A DNA stretch of 64,000 nucleotides, taken from assembly GCA_023443925.1 (NCBI GenBank), contig JAEZSL010000047.1:27298-91297 (forward strand), read 5' to 3'. Positions 1 to 7,738 of this stretch are shown here, piece by piece. The DNA is from Bacillota bacterium (GTDB taxonomy: Bacteria; Bacillota_A; Clostridia; Lachnospirales; Lachnospiraceae). The notes beneath the pieces were generated by a model. The model did no database searches. It was not told the origin of the DNA and saw only the letters and a list, made by a program, of their open reading frames with translations. Position numbers and translations under genes: made by a program. Every line of letters starts with the position of its first letter. The first letter of the stretch is position 1.

Positions 1-22
1 AATCATATTAGGAATTAGCGCG

Positions 23-205
23 AATTGCCTCGTGATATGCATACGAATCATCAGAAGGATATCAAAAGAGGTTATCTTCACGATTTCTGCCAGGAAGGCA
101 TGGCGTTAATGTGAAATAAAAGACATTTCATACCCTGATTTAAGCAATGGGAGCTAGTGTGAATAAAGGACATTTCACACCCTGATTTATGCCAAGGGAG
201 CTTTT
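23..205 (+). repeat. Composite intergenic repeat: module C followed by two module H hairpins
   Basis: Positions 23-95 match a second copy at 3072-3150 (module C: starts GAATTGCCTCG and ends CACGATTT). Two copies of the hairpin module H follow at about 109-132 and 157-180, with arms close to GTGTGAAAT and ATTTCACAC around a short AAAGGAC-type loop. The linkers CCTGATTT and GGGAGCTAG between them recur at 21.2, 32.9 and 62.2 kb. No gene fits the first 226 bases. The last module ends about 20 bases before the ribosome binding site of the first gene, so the array lies in or next to its leader. Confidence 0.75.
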
Positions 206-226
206 ATGTAAATAGGAAGGTGGATT

Positions 227-1162
227 ATGATATCAAAGAACAAGTTTGTAAAGATAAAAGAATGGGTAAACAGGAATGGAAGAGATATTGAACTTAATTT
301 ATGGAAATATCATTTTGAAAACGGAAGTAAAGACGGTGTGATTTCAGCCTTATCCTTTTATCAGAATGAAGATGGAGGGTTTGGAAACGCTTTAGAACCG
401 GATAACTGGAATCCGAACTCCACCCCCTATACTACCTTGTATGCAATCAATATTTTAAAAGAGATTGAGTTTGTGGATTTAAACCACCCAATCTATAAAG
501 GGATTTTAAAATATCTTTACAGTGAAAAAGATATGACGGAATATGGCTGGAGGTTTAGTGTTTTAACGAATAATGACTTTCCTCATGCTCCATGGTGGAA
601 TTTCGATGAAGCAGCAAACATTACCGAAAGTATAGGAATAAGCGCAGGACTATCTGTATTCGTATTAAAATATGCCGATCATAATTCTCCGTTATATCAA
701 AAAGTAAGTGGATTGGTGAAAGGTTCTATAGATTGTCTGTTGACTGGAAATAATTTTGGTGATATGGGTATCGGTGGTTATATAGAACTTATACAAGCTA
801 TGCAGGAATTAGGCATCAATGAGTATGATTATACCTCATTACAACTTAAAATAAACGAATTAGTTAAAAGCTCTATCGAAAAGGACATATCAAAATGGAT
901 ATATTATGGTGTCCGTCCTTCAAATTACATAAAAAGTCCTCAAAGTATTTATTATGCGGAGAATAAGGATATTACGGATAAGGAAATAAAATATCTTATG
1001 GAAACGATACCTCAGAATGATGTTTGGGGAATTACTTGGACATGGTTTGATAATATGAGTAGATATAGTAAGGAATTTGCCATTAGTGAAAACTGGTGGA
1101 AAGCATACAAGGCAATTGAAAAACTGCGTTTTCTTAAGAATTTTGGATGTATTGAATTTTAA
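227..1162 (+). CDS. Conserved hypothetical protein, prenyltransferase/terpene-cyclase-like toroid fold
   Basis: The 311-residue protein has no signal peptide or membrane segment and should be cytosolic. Residues 46-59 carry a QNEDGGFGNALEPD motif. This resembles the Q-x-x-DGGF/G repeats of alpha/alpha-toroid proteins such as squalene cyclases and prenyltransferase beta subunits. The catalytic DxDD or zinc-site residues of those enzymes were not recognised, so an enzymatic role is not supported. The ATG follows AGGAAGG at a good distance. The next gene is on the same strand 52 bases downstream, so the two may be co-transcribed. Function unknown. Confidence 0.75.
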   Translation: MISKNKFVKIKEWVNRNGRDIELNLWKYHFENGSKDGVISALSFYQNEDGGFGNALEPDNWNPNSTPYTTLYAINILKEIEFVDLNHPIYKGILKYLYSEKDMTEYGWRFSVLTNNDFPHAPWWNFDEAANITESIGISAGLSVFVLKYADHNSPLYQKVSGLVKGSIDCLLTGNNFGDMGIGGYIELIQAMQELGINEYDYTSLQLKINELVKSSIEKDISKWIYYGVRPSNYIKSPQSIYYAENKDITDKEIKYLMETIPQNDVWGITWTWFDNMSRYSKEFAISENWWKAYKAIEKLRFLKNFGCIEF

Positions 1163-1214
1163 GAATAATATATTAATACTTACTAAGAGTTTCAATGATA
1201 TTAGGAGGCGTTCC

Positions 1215-1601
1215 ATGTTGAGGTCAATATTACAAATATATGTTAAGGGAAGCGATGAAGCTTTTGAATTATATAAGAAGGCTTTTGATGCCCAAACAGG
1301 TTATCAGGATATCGATGAGAATGGTGTTGTGCTACATAGAGAGCTTAATGTTAGCGGACAGGCTATTGCGGTTGGTGAGGCGGATGATGGCACCCGCGCA
1401 GGAGGCGAAAATAGAGTAACAGGTAATACGATGCAGTTTTGTATTCAATTTGGAGAAGGTCAAGAAGATATGGTAAGAAAAGCGTATGAAGTCTTAGGTG
1501 AAGGGAGCGAAATTATTACACCATTTGGAGAGTTAAGTTTCTGCCCATGCGGAGTGGAATTAATTGATAAATACGGTGTTTGGTGGTGTCTTTTCGCTTA
1601 A
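1215..1601 (+). CDS. VOC-family (glyoxalase/PhnB-like) protein
   Basis: The 128-residue protein reads as a single PhnB-type VOC domain: an N-terminal beta strand with 'YVKGSDEAFELYKKAF', then a conserved hydrophobic strand, and a C-terminal 'TPFGELSFCPCGVELIDKYG' segment like the 'PFWGDRYGxVxDPFG' end of PhnB proteins. The family includes glyoxalases, dioxygenases and antibiotic-binding proteins, and substrates cannot be read from sequence. The frame stays open upstream to 1077, but TTAGGAGG at 1201-1208 fixes the ATG at 1215. A stem-loop at 1614-1655 follows the gene. Confidence 0.8.
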   Translation: MLRSILQIYVKGSDEAFELYKKAFDAQTGYQDIDENGVVLHRELNVSGQAIAVGEADDGTRAGGENRVTGNTMQFCIQFGEGQEDMVRKAYEVLGEGSEIITPFGELSFCPCGVELIDKYGVWWCLFA

Positions 1602-1613
1602 AATATAATTCTA

Positions 1614-1655
1614 AACTCCTCAGAAATTTTGAAAAATTCAGGTTTCTGGGGAGTT
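1614..1655 (+). terminator. Stem-loop after the VOC gene
   Basis: AACTCCTCAGAAA (1614-1626) pairs with TTTCTGGGGAGTT (1643-1655) apart from one G-U position. There is no clear T run, so this may be a weak terminator or a 3'-end stabilising hairpin. Confidence 0.45.
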
Positions 1656-1739
1656 CGTATTCATATTTGCATACTATGTATTTCTTAGCAGACGCGGATT
1701 TGAGTCTGCTATTATTTTACTATTATATGCAAAGTATGC

Positions 1740-1768
1740 TTGACAATTATTGCAAGGCAGACTATACT
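1740..1768 (+). promoter_or_regulatory. Sigma-70-type promoter of the first XRE/membrane-protein pair
   Basis: TTGACA at 1740-1745, a 17-base spacer and TATACT at 1763-1768. Copies of TGCAAAGTA flank it (about 1730 and 1774), and the second forms TGCAA-N8-TTGCA. These are plausible autoregulatory sites for the small XRE protein encoded just downstream; the regulator link is inferred. Confidence 0.7.
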
Positions 1769-1806
1769 TAAAATGCAAAGTAAACATTGCAAGGAGGAAA
1801 ATAAAT

Positions 1807-2010
1807 TTGAAATCAAGGATTGCCGAATTGCGTAAAGAAAAAAGAATATCGCAGGAAGAACTTGCTTTAGCTGTCGGGGTTACCCGACAAACCATTACTT
1901 CTATAGAAGTTGAAAAATATGTTGCATCTTTGCCTTTGGCATATAAAATTGCCCATTATTTCAATATGTCAATAGAAGAGGTATTTGATTTTTCTCAATT
2001 AGATGATTAA
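1807..2010 (+). CDS. Small XRE-family (Cro/CI type) transcriptional regulator
   Basis: This 67-residue protein is almost entirely one helix-turn-helix: 'RISQEELALAVGVTRQTITSIE' followed by the 'PLAYKIAHYFNMSIEEVFDF' tail typical of the short YozG/XRE group. The TTG at 1807 lies nine bases after an AAGGAGG site, which beats the longer frame starting at 1750 because that frame begins inside the promoter. The next gene, a small membrane protein, starts 16 bases after the stop. The pair is repeated with diverged sequence at 17421-18030. Confidence 0.85.
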   Translation: MKSRIAELRKEKRISQEELALAVGVTRQTITSIEVEKYVASLPLAYKIAHYFNMSIEEVFDFSQLDD

Positions 2011-2026
2011 AGGGAGGGTCTAGGAA

Positions 2027-2464
2027 ATGGATCAATTCAGAAAAAAAATAAAAATAAGAACAGTATGGCTCGTTGTACTTTCACTCACTACTGCATTAAT
2101 AGGAGTTTATGATGTATTTTTTGCTCCTGAAACTCTAAAAAATATGGCGGTATTTGAGTTTCAAGGGGGAGCGTTAGCTGCTATCTGTATTCTATCTTCG
2201 ATTCATATTATTAAATATAATAAAATACTTAAAGATGATAACAAACTGAAATTGGAATTTAACAAAGAGAATGATGAGAGATACAAAGCAATTAAAAGTA
2301 AAGCTGGCATTCCAATCGTTCCTATCTTTTCGATCCTGATGATGTTAACTGGAATCATAGCAGGATACTTTAATACAGAAGTTTTCTATATACTTATAAT
2401 TGTTGCAATATGTCAGGTTATTATAAGCGGTGTAATTAAACTAATTTATATGAAAAGAATGTGA
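2027..2464 (+). CDS. Small integral membrane protein paired with an XRE regulator
   Basis: The 145-residue protein has four predicted hydrophobic segments, near residues 12-31, 44-62, 93-114 and 118-140. Between segments two and three is a charged stretch, 'NKENDERYKAIKSKAG'. The second pair's protein has 'ENEERNLYINTKAG' at the same place, so the two are distant paralogues. Such membrane partners of short XRE regulators are common in Firmicutes, but their role is unknown. A rho-independent terminator lies at 2602-2647. Confidence 0.8.
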   Translation: MDQFRKKIKIRTVWLVVLSLTTALIGVYDVFFAPETLKNMAVFEFQGGALAAICILSSIHIIKYNKILKDDNKLKLEFNKENDERYKAIKSKAGIPIVPIFSILMMLTGIIAGYFNTEVFYILIIVAICQVIISGVIKLIYMKRM

Positions 2465-2601
2465 TTATAAATATACCCCTGGAGTTACAAAAGACGTATT
2501 TGGGAAAGACCATTCCATAATTTTCCTAACTTTTACGCAAATCGTTTTAAACATAAACCTAATCTATCATTTAGAAAATTCAATACGTAGAACAAATTAA
2601 A

Positions 2602-2647
2602 ATCCGAATTCTGGCTTATTGAACGTAACAGGATTCGGATGATTTTT
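2602..2647 (+). terminator. Rho-independent terminator
   Basis: ATCCGAATTCTG (2602-2613) pairs with CAGGATTCGGAT (2629-2640) with one G-U, followed by GATTTTT. It ends the XRE/membrane-protein transcript. It sits in a 393-base gap (2465-2857) that also holds a degenerate palindrome-module remnant near 2660-2700 and nothing else recognisable. Confidence 0.7.
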
Positions 2648-2857
2648 ACTGCTTTCCACACACTGATTTGAGGAGTAAACTATCTGGCAGCAGATGATAT
2701 CTCCGCTTCTATCACTGGAATATGTTGTCATTCATTATAATCAATGATATAATTGGTGATATTATGAAATACAGATATTGACATATTTGGAGCAAATAAC
2801 TCTTTAAAGAGATAACCCTAAGTGCAATTAATACAGGAATTAGAAGAGGTGTAGAAT

Positions 2858-3073
2858 ATGGCACCTGACGGTGAAGAACAGGATGCTTATATTTTAGGTG
2901 TGGAATTTCCACAACAGGAATTTATCGGAAAGGTCATTGCAATCATTCACAGATATGATGATATTGAAGAAAAATGGGTAGTGGCACCTATTGATATGAC
3001 TTTTACCATAGAAGAAATAAGGAAGCAGGTTCATTTTCAGGAACAATATTTTAATATTAAAATAGTATTGTGA
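2858..3073 (+). pseudogene. C-terminal remnant of an inorganic-pyrophosphatase-like protein
   Basis: The 71 codons encode 'APDGEEQDAYILGVEFPQQEF', then 'GKVIAIIHRYDD', 'KWVVAPIDMTFT' and 'VHFQEQYFN'. These match my recollection of the C-terminal two thirds of a short Firmicute protein of the soluble inorganic pyrophosphatase fold (about 115-120 residues). DGEEQD corresponds to the metal-binding D-G-x-x-x-D motif. The usual N-terminus with the 'IYPVNYGY' strand is missing, and an in-frame TAG lies two codons before the ATG. A weak GAAGAGG sits upstream, so a truncated product could still be made, but it would lack part of the active site. Repeat module C abuts its stop codon. Confidence 0.55.
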
Positions 3074-3152
3074 ATTGCCTCGCGAAATGCATGCGAGTCA
3101 TTAGAAGTATAGCAAAAAAGGCTATTCTTCACGATTTATGCCATGGGAGCTA
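3072..3152 (+). repeat. Module C repeat with the module B/H tail
   Basis: This copy matches 23-95. It contains two small hairpins: CTCGC/GCGAG (3080-3098) and GAAGTATAGC/GGCTATTCTTC around AAAAAA. It ends with ATTTATGCCATGGGAGCTAGT, a tail also found beside the hairpin modules at 21.2 and 62.2 kb. It begins directly at the stop codon of the pyrophosphatase remnant and ends about 50 bases before the DeoR gene. Confidence 0.7.
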
Positions 3153-3215
3153 GTATGAGGGGAAAAGCCGATTACATATGTACTCATTTGAAAACCATTT
3201 ATTGAGGTGAGAAAA

Positions 3216-3962
3216 GTGCTTAAAGAAGAAAGACAGCAATTAATCCTAGACAGGTTATATGAATATGGCAATGTGACGGTTAATAAGCTTTCCGATGAAT
3301 TCAGGGTATCAAAGGACTCCATTCGAAGAGATTTGACGGAGCTTGAAGAACAGGGGATTTTAAGACGTGTATTCGGGGGAGCCGTACCTTTTAAAATGCT
3401 GGCAGCAGATATTGATAAACGTATGAATGTTGAGAAGGATAGGAAATACATAGTAGGCCGAAAAGCGGTTGCACTGTTAAAGCCGGATTCACTTATAGCT
3501 ATAGATGGAGGAACAACAAACCTAAGATTTGCATCCATCATACCGCTTTCTATAAAGCTGAGAGTGGTAACGAATAGTTTTCCGGTTGCTGAGGAACTTC
3601 GTAAACGGCAGAGAGTCGATGTTATATTTTTGGGGGGCAGAATAAATAAGGAGTCACAGACCACGGTAGGCGAGAGTGTATTAAAGCAGTTGGCGGATTA
3701 TCATTTTGACCAGTGTTTTATCGGAGCCTATGCCGTTGATGCGGAAAGTGGTATAACGGTTCCTTATCCATATGATGATGAAGCGGCAATAAAAAGATAT
3801 CTGGTGGAAAATAGTGAGGACGTCAACATTATGTGCTCTCTCTCTAAATTAGATAAAGTCTCAAACTATAATATATGTAAAATTGATAGTGTAAGCCGGA
3901 TAATCTGTGAGTACCCGGTTATAAGAGAAATTCAGAATCGATACAAAGAAAAAATCTACTAA
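3216..3962 (+). CDS. DeoR/GlpR-family transcriptional regulator
   Basis: This 248-residue protein has an N-terminal DeoR winged helix-turn-helix (about residues 3-57, 'RQQLILDRLYEYGNVTVNKL' and 'RVSKDSIRRDL'). A sugar-phosphate-sensing domain follows, with the conserved 'DGGTT' loop, 'VTNSFPVAEEL' and 'FLGGRINKE'. The family usually represses sugar or nucleoside catabolic genes and responds to a phosphorylated intermediate. GAGGTGAG at 3204-3211 favours the GTG at 3216 over the GTG at 3207 that overlaps it. It lies at the head of a same-strand run with a YczE-like protein, DUF89, Nudix and nitrilase genes. Control of that run is inferred from position only. Confidence 0.9.
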   Translation: MLKEERQQLILDRLYEYGNVTVNKLSDEFRVSKDSIRRDLTELEEQGILRRVFGGAVPFKMLAADIDKRMNVEKDRKYIVGRKAVALLKPDSLIAIDGGTTNLRFASIIPLSIKLRVVTNSFPVAEELRKRQRVDVIFLGGRINKESQTTVGESVLKQLADYHFDQCFIGAYAVDAESGITVPYPYDDEAAIKRYLVENSEDVNIMCSLSKLDKVSNYNICKIDSVSRIICEYPVIREIQNRYKEKIY

Positions 3963-4039
3963 AAACACGTAATAAAATGAGCCTGCTAGTGGAGCTTTAT
4001 AAATAAACATGCATAAACACGCATAAAATATGCTTTAAA

Positions 4040-4067
4040 TTGAAATATAGATGTTTATAATTATACT
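4040..4067 (+). promoter_or_regulatory. Probable promoter of the membrane-protein/DUF89 run
   Basis: TTGAAA at 4040-4045, a 16-base spacer and TATACT at 4062-4067, about 45 bases before the ATG at 4113. It would let the downstream genes be transcribed separately from the DeoR gene. Confidence 0.5.
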
Positions 4068-4112
4068 CACAAAAACGATTTATTAAATACTACATAAATT
4101 AAAGGAGTATAT

Positions 4113-4784
4113 ATGAACAGCACAATTAAAGTTTTGGCCTCATTCCTAATCACATTGGCGGGTATTACAGTATGTTATACCGCATCCGCAATTCAGGCAT
4201 TTACCAATATCGGACAGGGGCCGGTTGGAGCGTTTCAGCTGACAGTTTCCTATGTTACGGGGTTAAAGATGGGTTTAATAGCAATTCTTTTTCAGGGAAT
4301 ATTTTTTATCGGACAGATTGTTATCGAAAAAAGAAATTGGAAAATCAGACAGAGCTTACAAATGTTAGTAACCGTATATGGCGGTTTCGTATTGGATTTC
4401 GTACTTTATACATTACTTAGTGGAGTATTGATCCATTCCTACATATTGAAGATGATCCTATTTATTGCTGCTACCGCTGCAAACGCATTTGGTGTGTGTA
4501 TTATCTTAAATACAGGTTTTATACGGGTTCCAATGGAAGGCTTCCTGCTGCTTTTATGTGATAGAATTCATATATCCTTTGGCAGATTAAAGCAGGTAAC
4601 AGACTTTGGTTTATTGGCTATTGGTTTGGTGCTGACTATAGTTTTCCATTATGATTTTACCATAAGAGAAGGAACAGTCATAAATGCCGTACTATTCGGT
4701 TTTTTCCTGGATACCTTTCATCAGCCGGTAAACAGATATTTTATAAGACATAAATTAAAAAATGCAGAAGAATTAACTCTTTGA
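4113..4784 (+). CDS. YczE/YyaS/YitT-type membrane protein
   Basis: The 223-residue integral membrane protein has about five hydrophobic segments. 'GQGPVGAFQLTVSYVTGLKMG' after the first helix matches the YczE/YyaS family signature, in which a G-x-x-P/G-w turn precedes a 'TGLxxG' helix. These proteins are widespread in Firmicutes and poorly characterised; transport has been suggested for some. A proper ribosome binding site (AAAGGAG) precedes the ATG. It sits between the DeoR regulator and the DUF89 gene on the same strand. Confidence 0.8.
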   Translation: MNSTIKVLASFLITLAGITVCYTASAIQAFTNIGQGPVGAFQLTVSYVTGLKMGLIAILFQGIFFIGQIVIEKRNWKIRQSLQMLVTVYGGFVLDFVLYTLLSGVLIHSYILKMILFIAATAANAFGVCIILNTGFIRVPMEGFLLLLCDRIHISFGRLKQVTDFGLLAIGLVLTIVFHYDFTIREGTVINAVLFGFFLDTFHQPVNRYFIRHKLKNAEELTL

Positions 4785-4959
4785 AGTTCTTTGAAACTCT
4801 TAGAAACATTAAACTTAGTTCATTTAAATATAGAGAAGCTTCATTTTATTAAAAAAATGAAGTAATATTAATAATACATTGAGCAAAACTGCCTATAGAA
4901 AGAAATTTATTAAACTGCAAACTTGGGTTTATAAAAATATAAACAAAAGAGGTAAAAGT

Positions 4960-5832
4960 ATGATAATGCATGATAAATGTTTACCCTGTATCGTGAACCA
5001 GGCCATCAAGGTAGCTAATATAACAGGGGTACAGAAAAAAGATGAACTATTAAGAGAAGTTTTTACCTGCCTTAGCAAAATGACTTTTGAAGAGACCACG
5101 CCAGAAATCATAGGTGAGATTTTTGATTTAATAAAACTACATACAAATAATCCCGACCCATATAAAGAAACCAGAAACTACTATAATAATCTGTTTCTGC
5201 AATTAATACCCGAATTTGAAAATAAAATCATGCAGGCGGAGGATTCCTTTCAATTGGCGATGAGATATGCAATTGTAGGTAATATCATAGATTTTAACCC
5301 CATGTACAATACATTATTAGAGGATATTTATGACAGCTTTGATAAAATGGAACAGTTCGAATTGGCAATTGATGATTCCAAGGCACTGGCGGAAGATATA
5401 TTACAAGCAAAGCTGTTATTATATTTAGGCGATAATTGCGGAGAAATCTGTATGGATAAGATTTTATTAAAGAAGATAAAAGAACAAAATCCAAATGTGA
5501 AAATAGTTTTTGCTGTACGCGGCAAACCTGTAGTCAATGACTCTATAGCAGAAGATGCATATTTTGTGGGGATTGATGAATATGCGGAGATTATGGATAA
5601 TGGGGATGGTTCCCTTGGAACAGTGCTTCATCGAACAAGCCCCGCATTCCAAGAAGCTTATAGACTGGCAGATGTGGTAATTGCCAAAGGCCAGGCGAAT
5701 TATGAATGCTTAAGTGATGAAGAGAAAAATATATATTTCCTGTTAATGACTAAATGTGATGTAATTGCAGCCAATATTGGTGTTCCCGAAAAGAAAATGA
5801 TCTGTATGAAAAATAAAATCAATAGGAAGTAA
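4960..5832 (+). CDS. DUF89 (ARMT1-like) damage-control phosphatase family protein
   Basis: The 290-residue protein shows the DUF89 motifs in order: an N-terminal CLPC pair (C7, C10), 'LGDNCGEI' (D158, N159), 'VRGKPVVND' (R187 to D194), and 'ADVVIAKGQANYE' (K243). In this family the Asp/Asn and Lys residues form the metal and phosphate site, and members hydrolyse damaged or surplus sugar and cofactor phosphates. The substrate here is unknown. The frame is open to a TTG at 4879, but AAGAGG lies just before the ATG at 4960. A 19-base tandem repeat runs across the stop codon. Confidence 0.88.
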   Translation: MIMHDKCLPCIVNQAIKVANITGVQKKDELLREVFTCLSKMTFEETTPEIIGEIFDLIKLHTNNPDPYKETRNYYNNLFLQLIPEFENKIMQAEDSFQLAMRYAIVGNIIDFNPMYNTLLEDIYDSFDKMEQFELAIDDSKALAEDILQAKLLLYLGDNCGEICMDKILLKKIKEQNPNVKIVFAVRGKPVVNDSIAEDAYFVGIDEYAEIMDNGDGSLGTVLHRTSPAFQEAYRLADVVIAKGQANYECLSDEEKNIYFLLMTKCDVIAANIGVPEKKMICMKNKINRK

Positions 5833-5875
5833 TCAAATCAATAGGAAGTAATCAAATCGATAGAAGTAATAAAAT
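5816..5875 (+). repeat. Short tandem repeat, 19-base period
   Basis: AAATCAATAGGAAGTAATC occurs at 5816-5834 and exactly again at 5835-5853. Degraded third and fourth copies run to about 5875. The first unit includes the last codons and stop of the DUF89 gene, so the array probably arose by slippage at the 3' end. Confidence 0.85.
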
Positions 5876-5949
5876 CAATAGATGCAATCCATTCAATAGA
5901 AATTATAAAATGTAATATCTAACTCAATATATAAAAAGGCGGGGATGAA

Positions 5950-6402
5950 TTGGAATATTATAAAGAGCTGCGAAAATATGTTGGACATAGGCCTTTAATA
6001 CTGCCCGGTTCCGTCGTAATCATTGTGAATGAAAACGGCGAAATATTACTGCAGGAAAGAAAAGAAGGGGGCTGGGGATTGCCCGGAGGCCTGATGGATT
6101 TAGGCGAGTCATTCGTCGATACGGCGAAAAGGGAAGTCTTGGAGGAGACGGGACTACATATTGATAACCTGCTATTACTTGAGGTACTCTCCGGCTCTGA
6201 ATGTTATTATAAAAATCCCAATGGGGATGAACTATATTCCATAACTGCTGTTTATAAGACAACGGATTTTAATGGCGAATTAAGACCGGACCCAGACGAA
6301 AGTAAAAGCCTGAGCTTTTATAAACTCGATTCCTTACCGGATAACATGGAGCTGGAATATAGAAATTGCATCAAAGCTTACGTTAGAACTCTTTATGAAT
6401 AA
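5950..6402 (+). CDS. Nudix hydrolase
   Basis: The 150-residue protein carries a complete Nudix box, residues 47-69 (G47, E53, R61-E62, E65-E66, G68). It therefore should hydrolyse a nucleoside diphosphate linked to another group, using divalent metal. The sequence around the box does not identify the substrate (ADP-ribose, NADH and oxidised dNTPs are all possible). It starts at TTG 5950, eight bases after GGCGGGG. It lies between DUF89 and a nitrilase-family gene; all three families include metabolite-repair enzymes. Confidence 0.9.
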   Translation: MEYYKELRKYVGHRPLILPGSVVIIVNENGEILLQERKEGGWGLPGGLMDLGESFVDTAKREVLEETGLHIDNLLLLEVLSGSECYYKNPNGDELYSITAVYKTTDFNGELRPDPDESKSLSFYKLDSLPDNMELEYRNCIKAYVRTLYE

Positions 6403-6432
6403 AATAAATACAAACTTAACGAGGTGATAACT

Positions 6433-7290
6433 ATGAAAGAATTTAAGGTTGCAATAATCCAGCATAATGTGTCTCAGCCAGATAAAGAAGCGAATACCAA
6501 TCTGGCAATTCAGTATATAAAAGAAGCAAAAGAAAACGGAGCGGATTTTGTGCTATTTCCGGAGTGCTGGATAACGGCATACTGTGCGCCTGATATCTGC
6601 CATGAATTACGGCCGGTTGAAGAAATTGAGAAGGATTCGGAATTTGTTAAATGGTGTGAGGAGTCCTTAAGCGATGACAGCAAATATCTTAAGCAGATTA
6701 TAGGCGCTGCAAAAGAATTTGAGATTGGCGTAGAGATTACGGGATTTACAAAAGGAAAAAAATATCCGCAAAATACTGCGTTCATTATTGACCGTAGCGG
6801 TTCAGTAATTCTTAAGTACTCTAAAGTACATACCTGTGATTTTGACTGGGAGCGGTATTTGGAAAGCGGTGAGGCATTTCATGTCTGCCATTTTGATGAT
6901 ATATGTATCGGTGTCATGATTTGCTATGACAGGGAGCATCCGGAGAGTGCCAGAGAATTAATGCTGCAAGGGGCTGAATTAATTCTAATGCCAAATGATT
7001 GCGATGGTATGAAACCGAGATTACAGGAATTATCGGTGCATGCAATGCAAAATATGGTCGGTATCGCAATGGCAAACCCCCCAGGTAAAAAGGCAGGTAA
7101 TTCCTGCGCTTATAACCCTATGGTATGGGACAAAAACGGCAATTTGCTTGATAATACGATTGTAATTGCAGATGCAGAATACGATGGAATCGTTTATGCA
7201 TCCTTTGATATGGAGGCAATCAGAGAATACAGGGAACGAGAAGACCTGGGGAAATACAGAAAAACCAGAGCCTATAGACATCTGGTTTAG
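6433..7290 (+). CDS. Carbon-nitrogen hydrolase (nitrilase superfamily amidase)
   Basis: The 285-residue protein has the nitrilase catalytic triad: E44 in 'LFPECW', K131 in 'KYSKVHT' and C164 in 'MICYDREHPE'. The length fits single-domain amidases such as carbamoylputrescine amidase, Nit2 omega-amidase and Nit1 repair enzymes. The substrate is not identifiable by eye. The ATG at 6433 follows GAGGTG at 6421-6426; an upstream in-frame GTG lies inside that site. It is the last gene of the DeoR-associated run and is followed by a terminator at 7341-7374. Confidence 0.9.
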   Translation: MKEFKVAIIQHNVSQPDKEANTNLAIQYIKEAKENGADFVLFPECWITAYCAPDICHELRPVEEIEKDSEFVKWCEESLSDDSKYLKQIIGAAKEFEIGVEITGFTKGKKYPQNTAFIIDRSGSVILKYSKVHTCDFDWERYLESGEAFHVCHFDDICIGVMICYDREHPESARELMLQGAELILMPNDCDGMKPRLQELSVHAMQNMVGIAMANPPGKKAGNSCAYNPMVWDKNGNLLDNTIVIADAEYDGIVYASFDMEAIREYREREDLGKYRKTRAYRHLV

Positions 7291-7340
7291 GTTTTAAGCA
7301 TTGTAAAATACAGTTGACAAGAGTCTACACTGAATTACAG

Positions 7341-7374
7341 TCTGGCGGGTTGTGTGTTGCCCGTCAGATTTTTT
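7341..7374 (+). terminator. Rho-independent terminator after the nitrilase-family gene
   Basis: TCTGGCGGG (7341-7349) pairs with CCCGTCAGA (7360-7368) with one G-U position, and a run of six T follows. It closes the run that begins with the DeoR regulator. Confidence 0.75.
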
Positions 7375-7474
7375 ATCGTATAGAGGAAAGTTCGTCCTAT
7401 TCGATAAAAACCCTCCGGGGGAGGCACATGACGTGCTTAAGGAAGATTGTGCATTGCCGTGACAGCGCGTCAAC

Positions 7475-7502
7475 GCTAGAGTCTGGCGAGCCAGACTCTA
7501 GC
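7475..7502. repeat. Perfect 12-bp-arm inverted repeat in a non-coding gap
   Basis: GCTAGAGTCTGG (7475-7486) and CCAGACTCTAGC (7491-7502) are exact complements around CGAG. No T run follows, so a terminator is unlikely. It lies in the 448-base gap 7291-7738, which otherwise holds only the terminator at 7341 and AT-rich DNA. Confidence 0.75.
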
Positions 7503-7738
7503 TTAAGTTATGAAATTTTTGGCGGTGGTTTTCAAGATAGCAGCCATAAAAACCGGAATACACTGTTTGTCATCTTAGTGATTATAGGTTTTATATATTC
7601 GTGTTAGAAGAAAAAAATATTAAAAATAAATATAATATTTATTACAAATAGGCAAGAATTGTTAAGAAAGATTATTATTCCTTTGATATAATAAATTTGT
7701 AGCCGCTGCAAGAAAAACAGAAGGAGAAGAATAGGAAT

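Noticed and set aside
3122..3664. Long minus-strand open frame of 180 codons
   Set aside because: It lies antisense to the DeoR gene and the upstream repeat, has no family motif and no good ribosome binding site.
5816..5875. CRISPR-like array
   Set aside because: The 19-base units are contiguous without spacers and overlap a gene's end; it is a tandem repeat.
7314..7607. Open frame of 97 codons after the nitrilase-family gene
   Set aside because: It runs through a terminator hairpin and a perfect palindrome, and no recognisable domain or ribosome binding site supports it.
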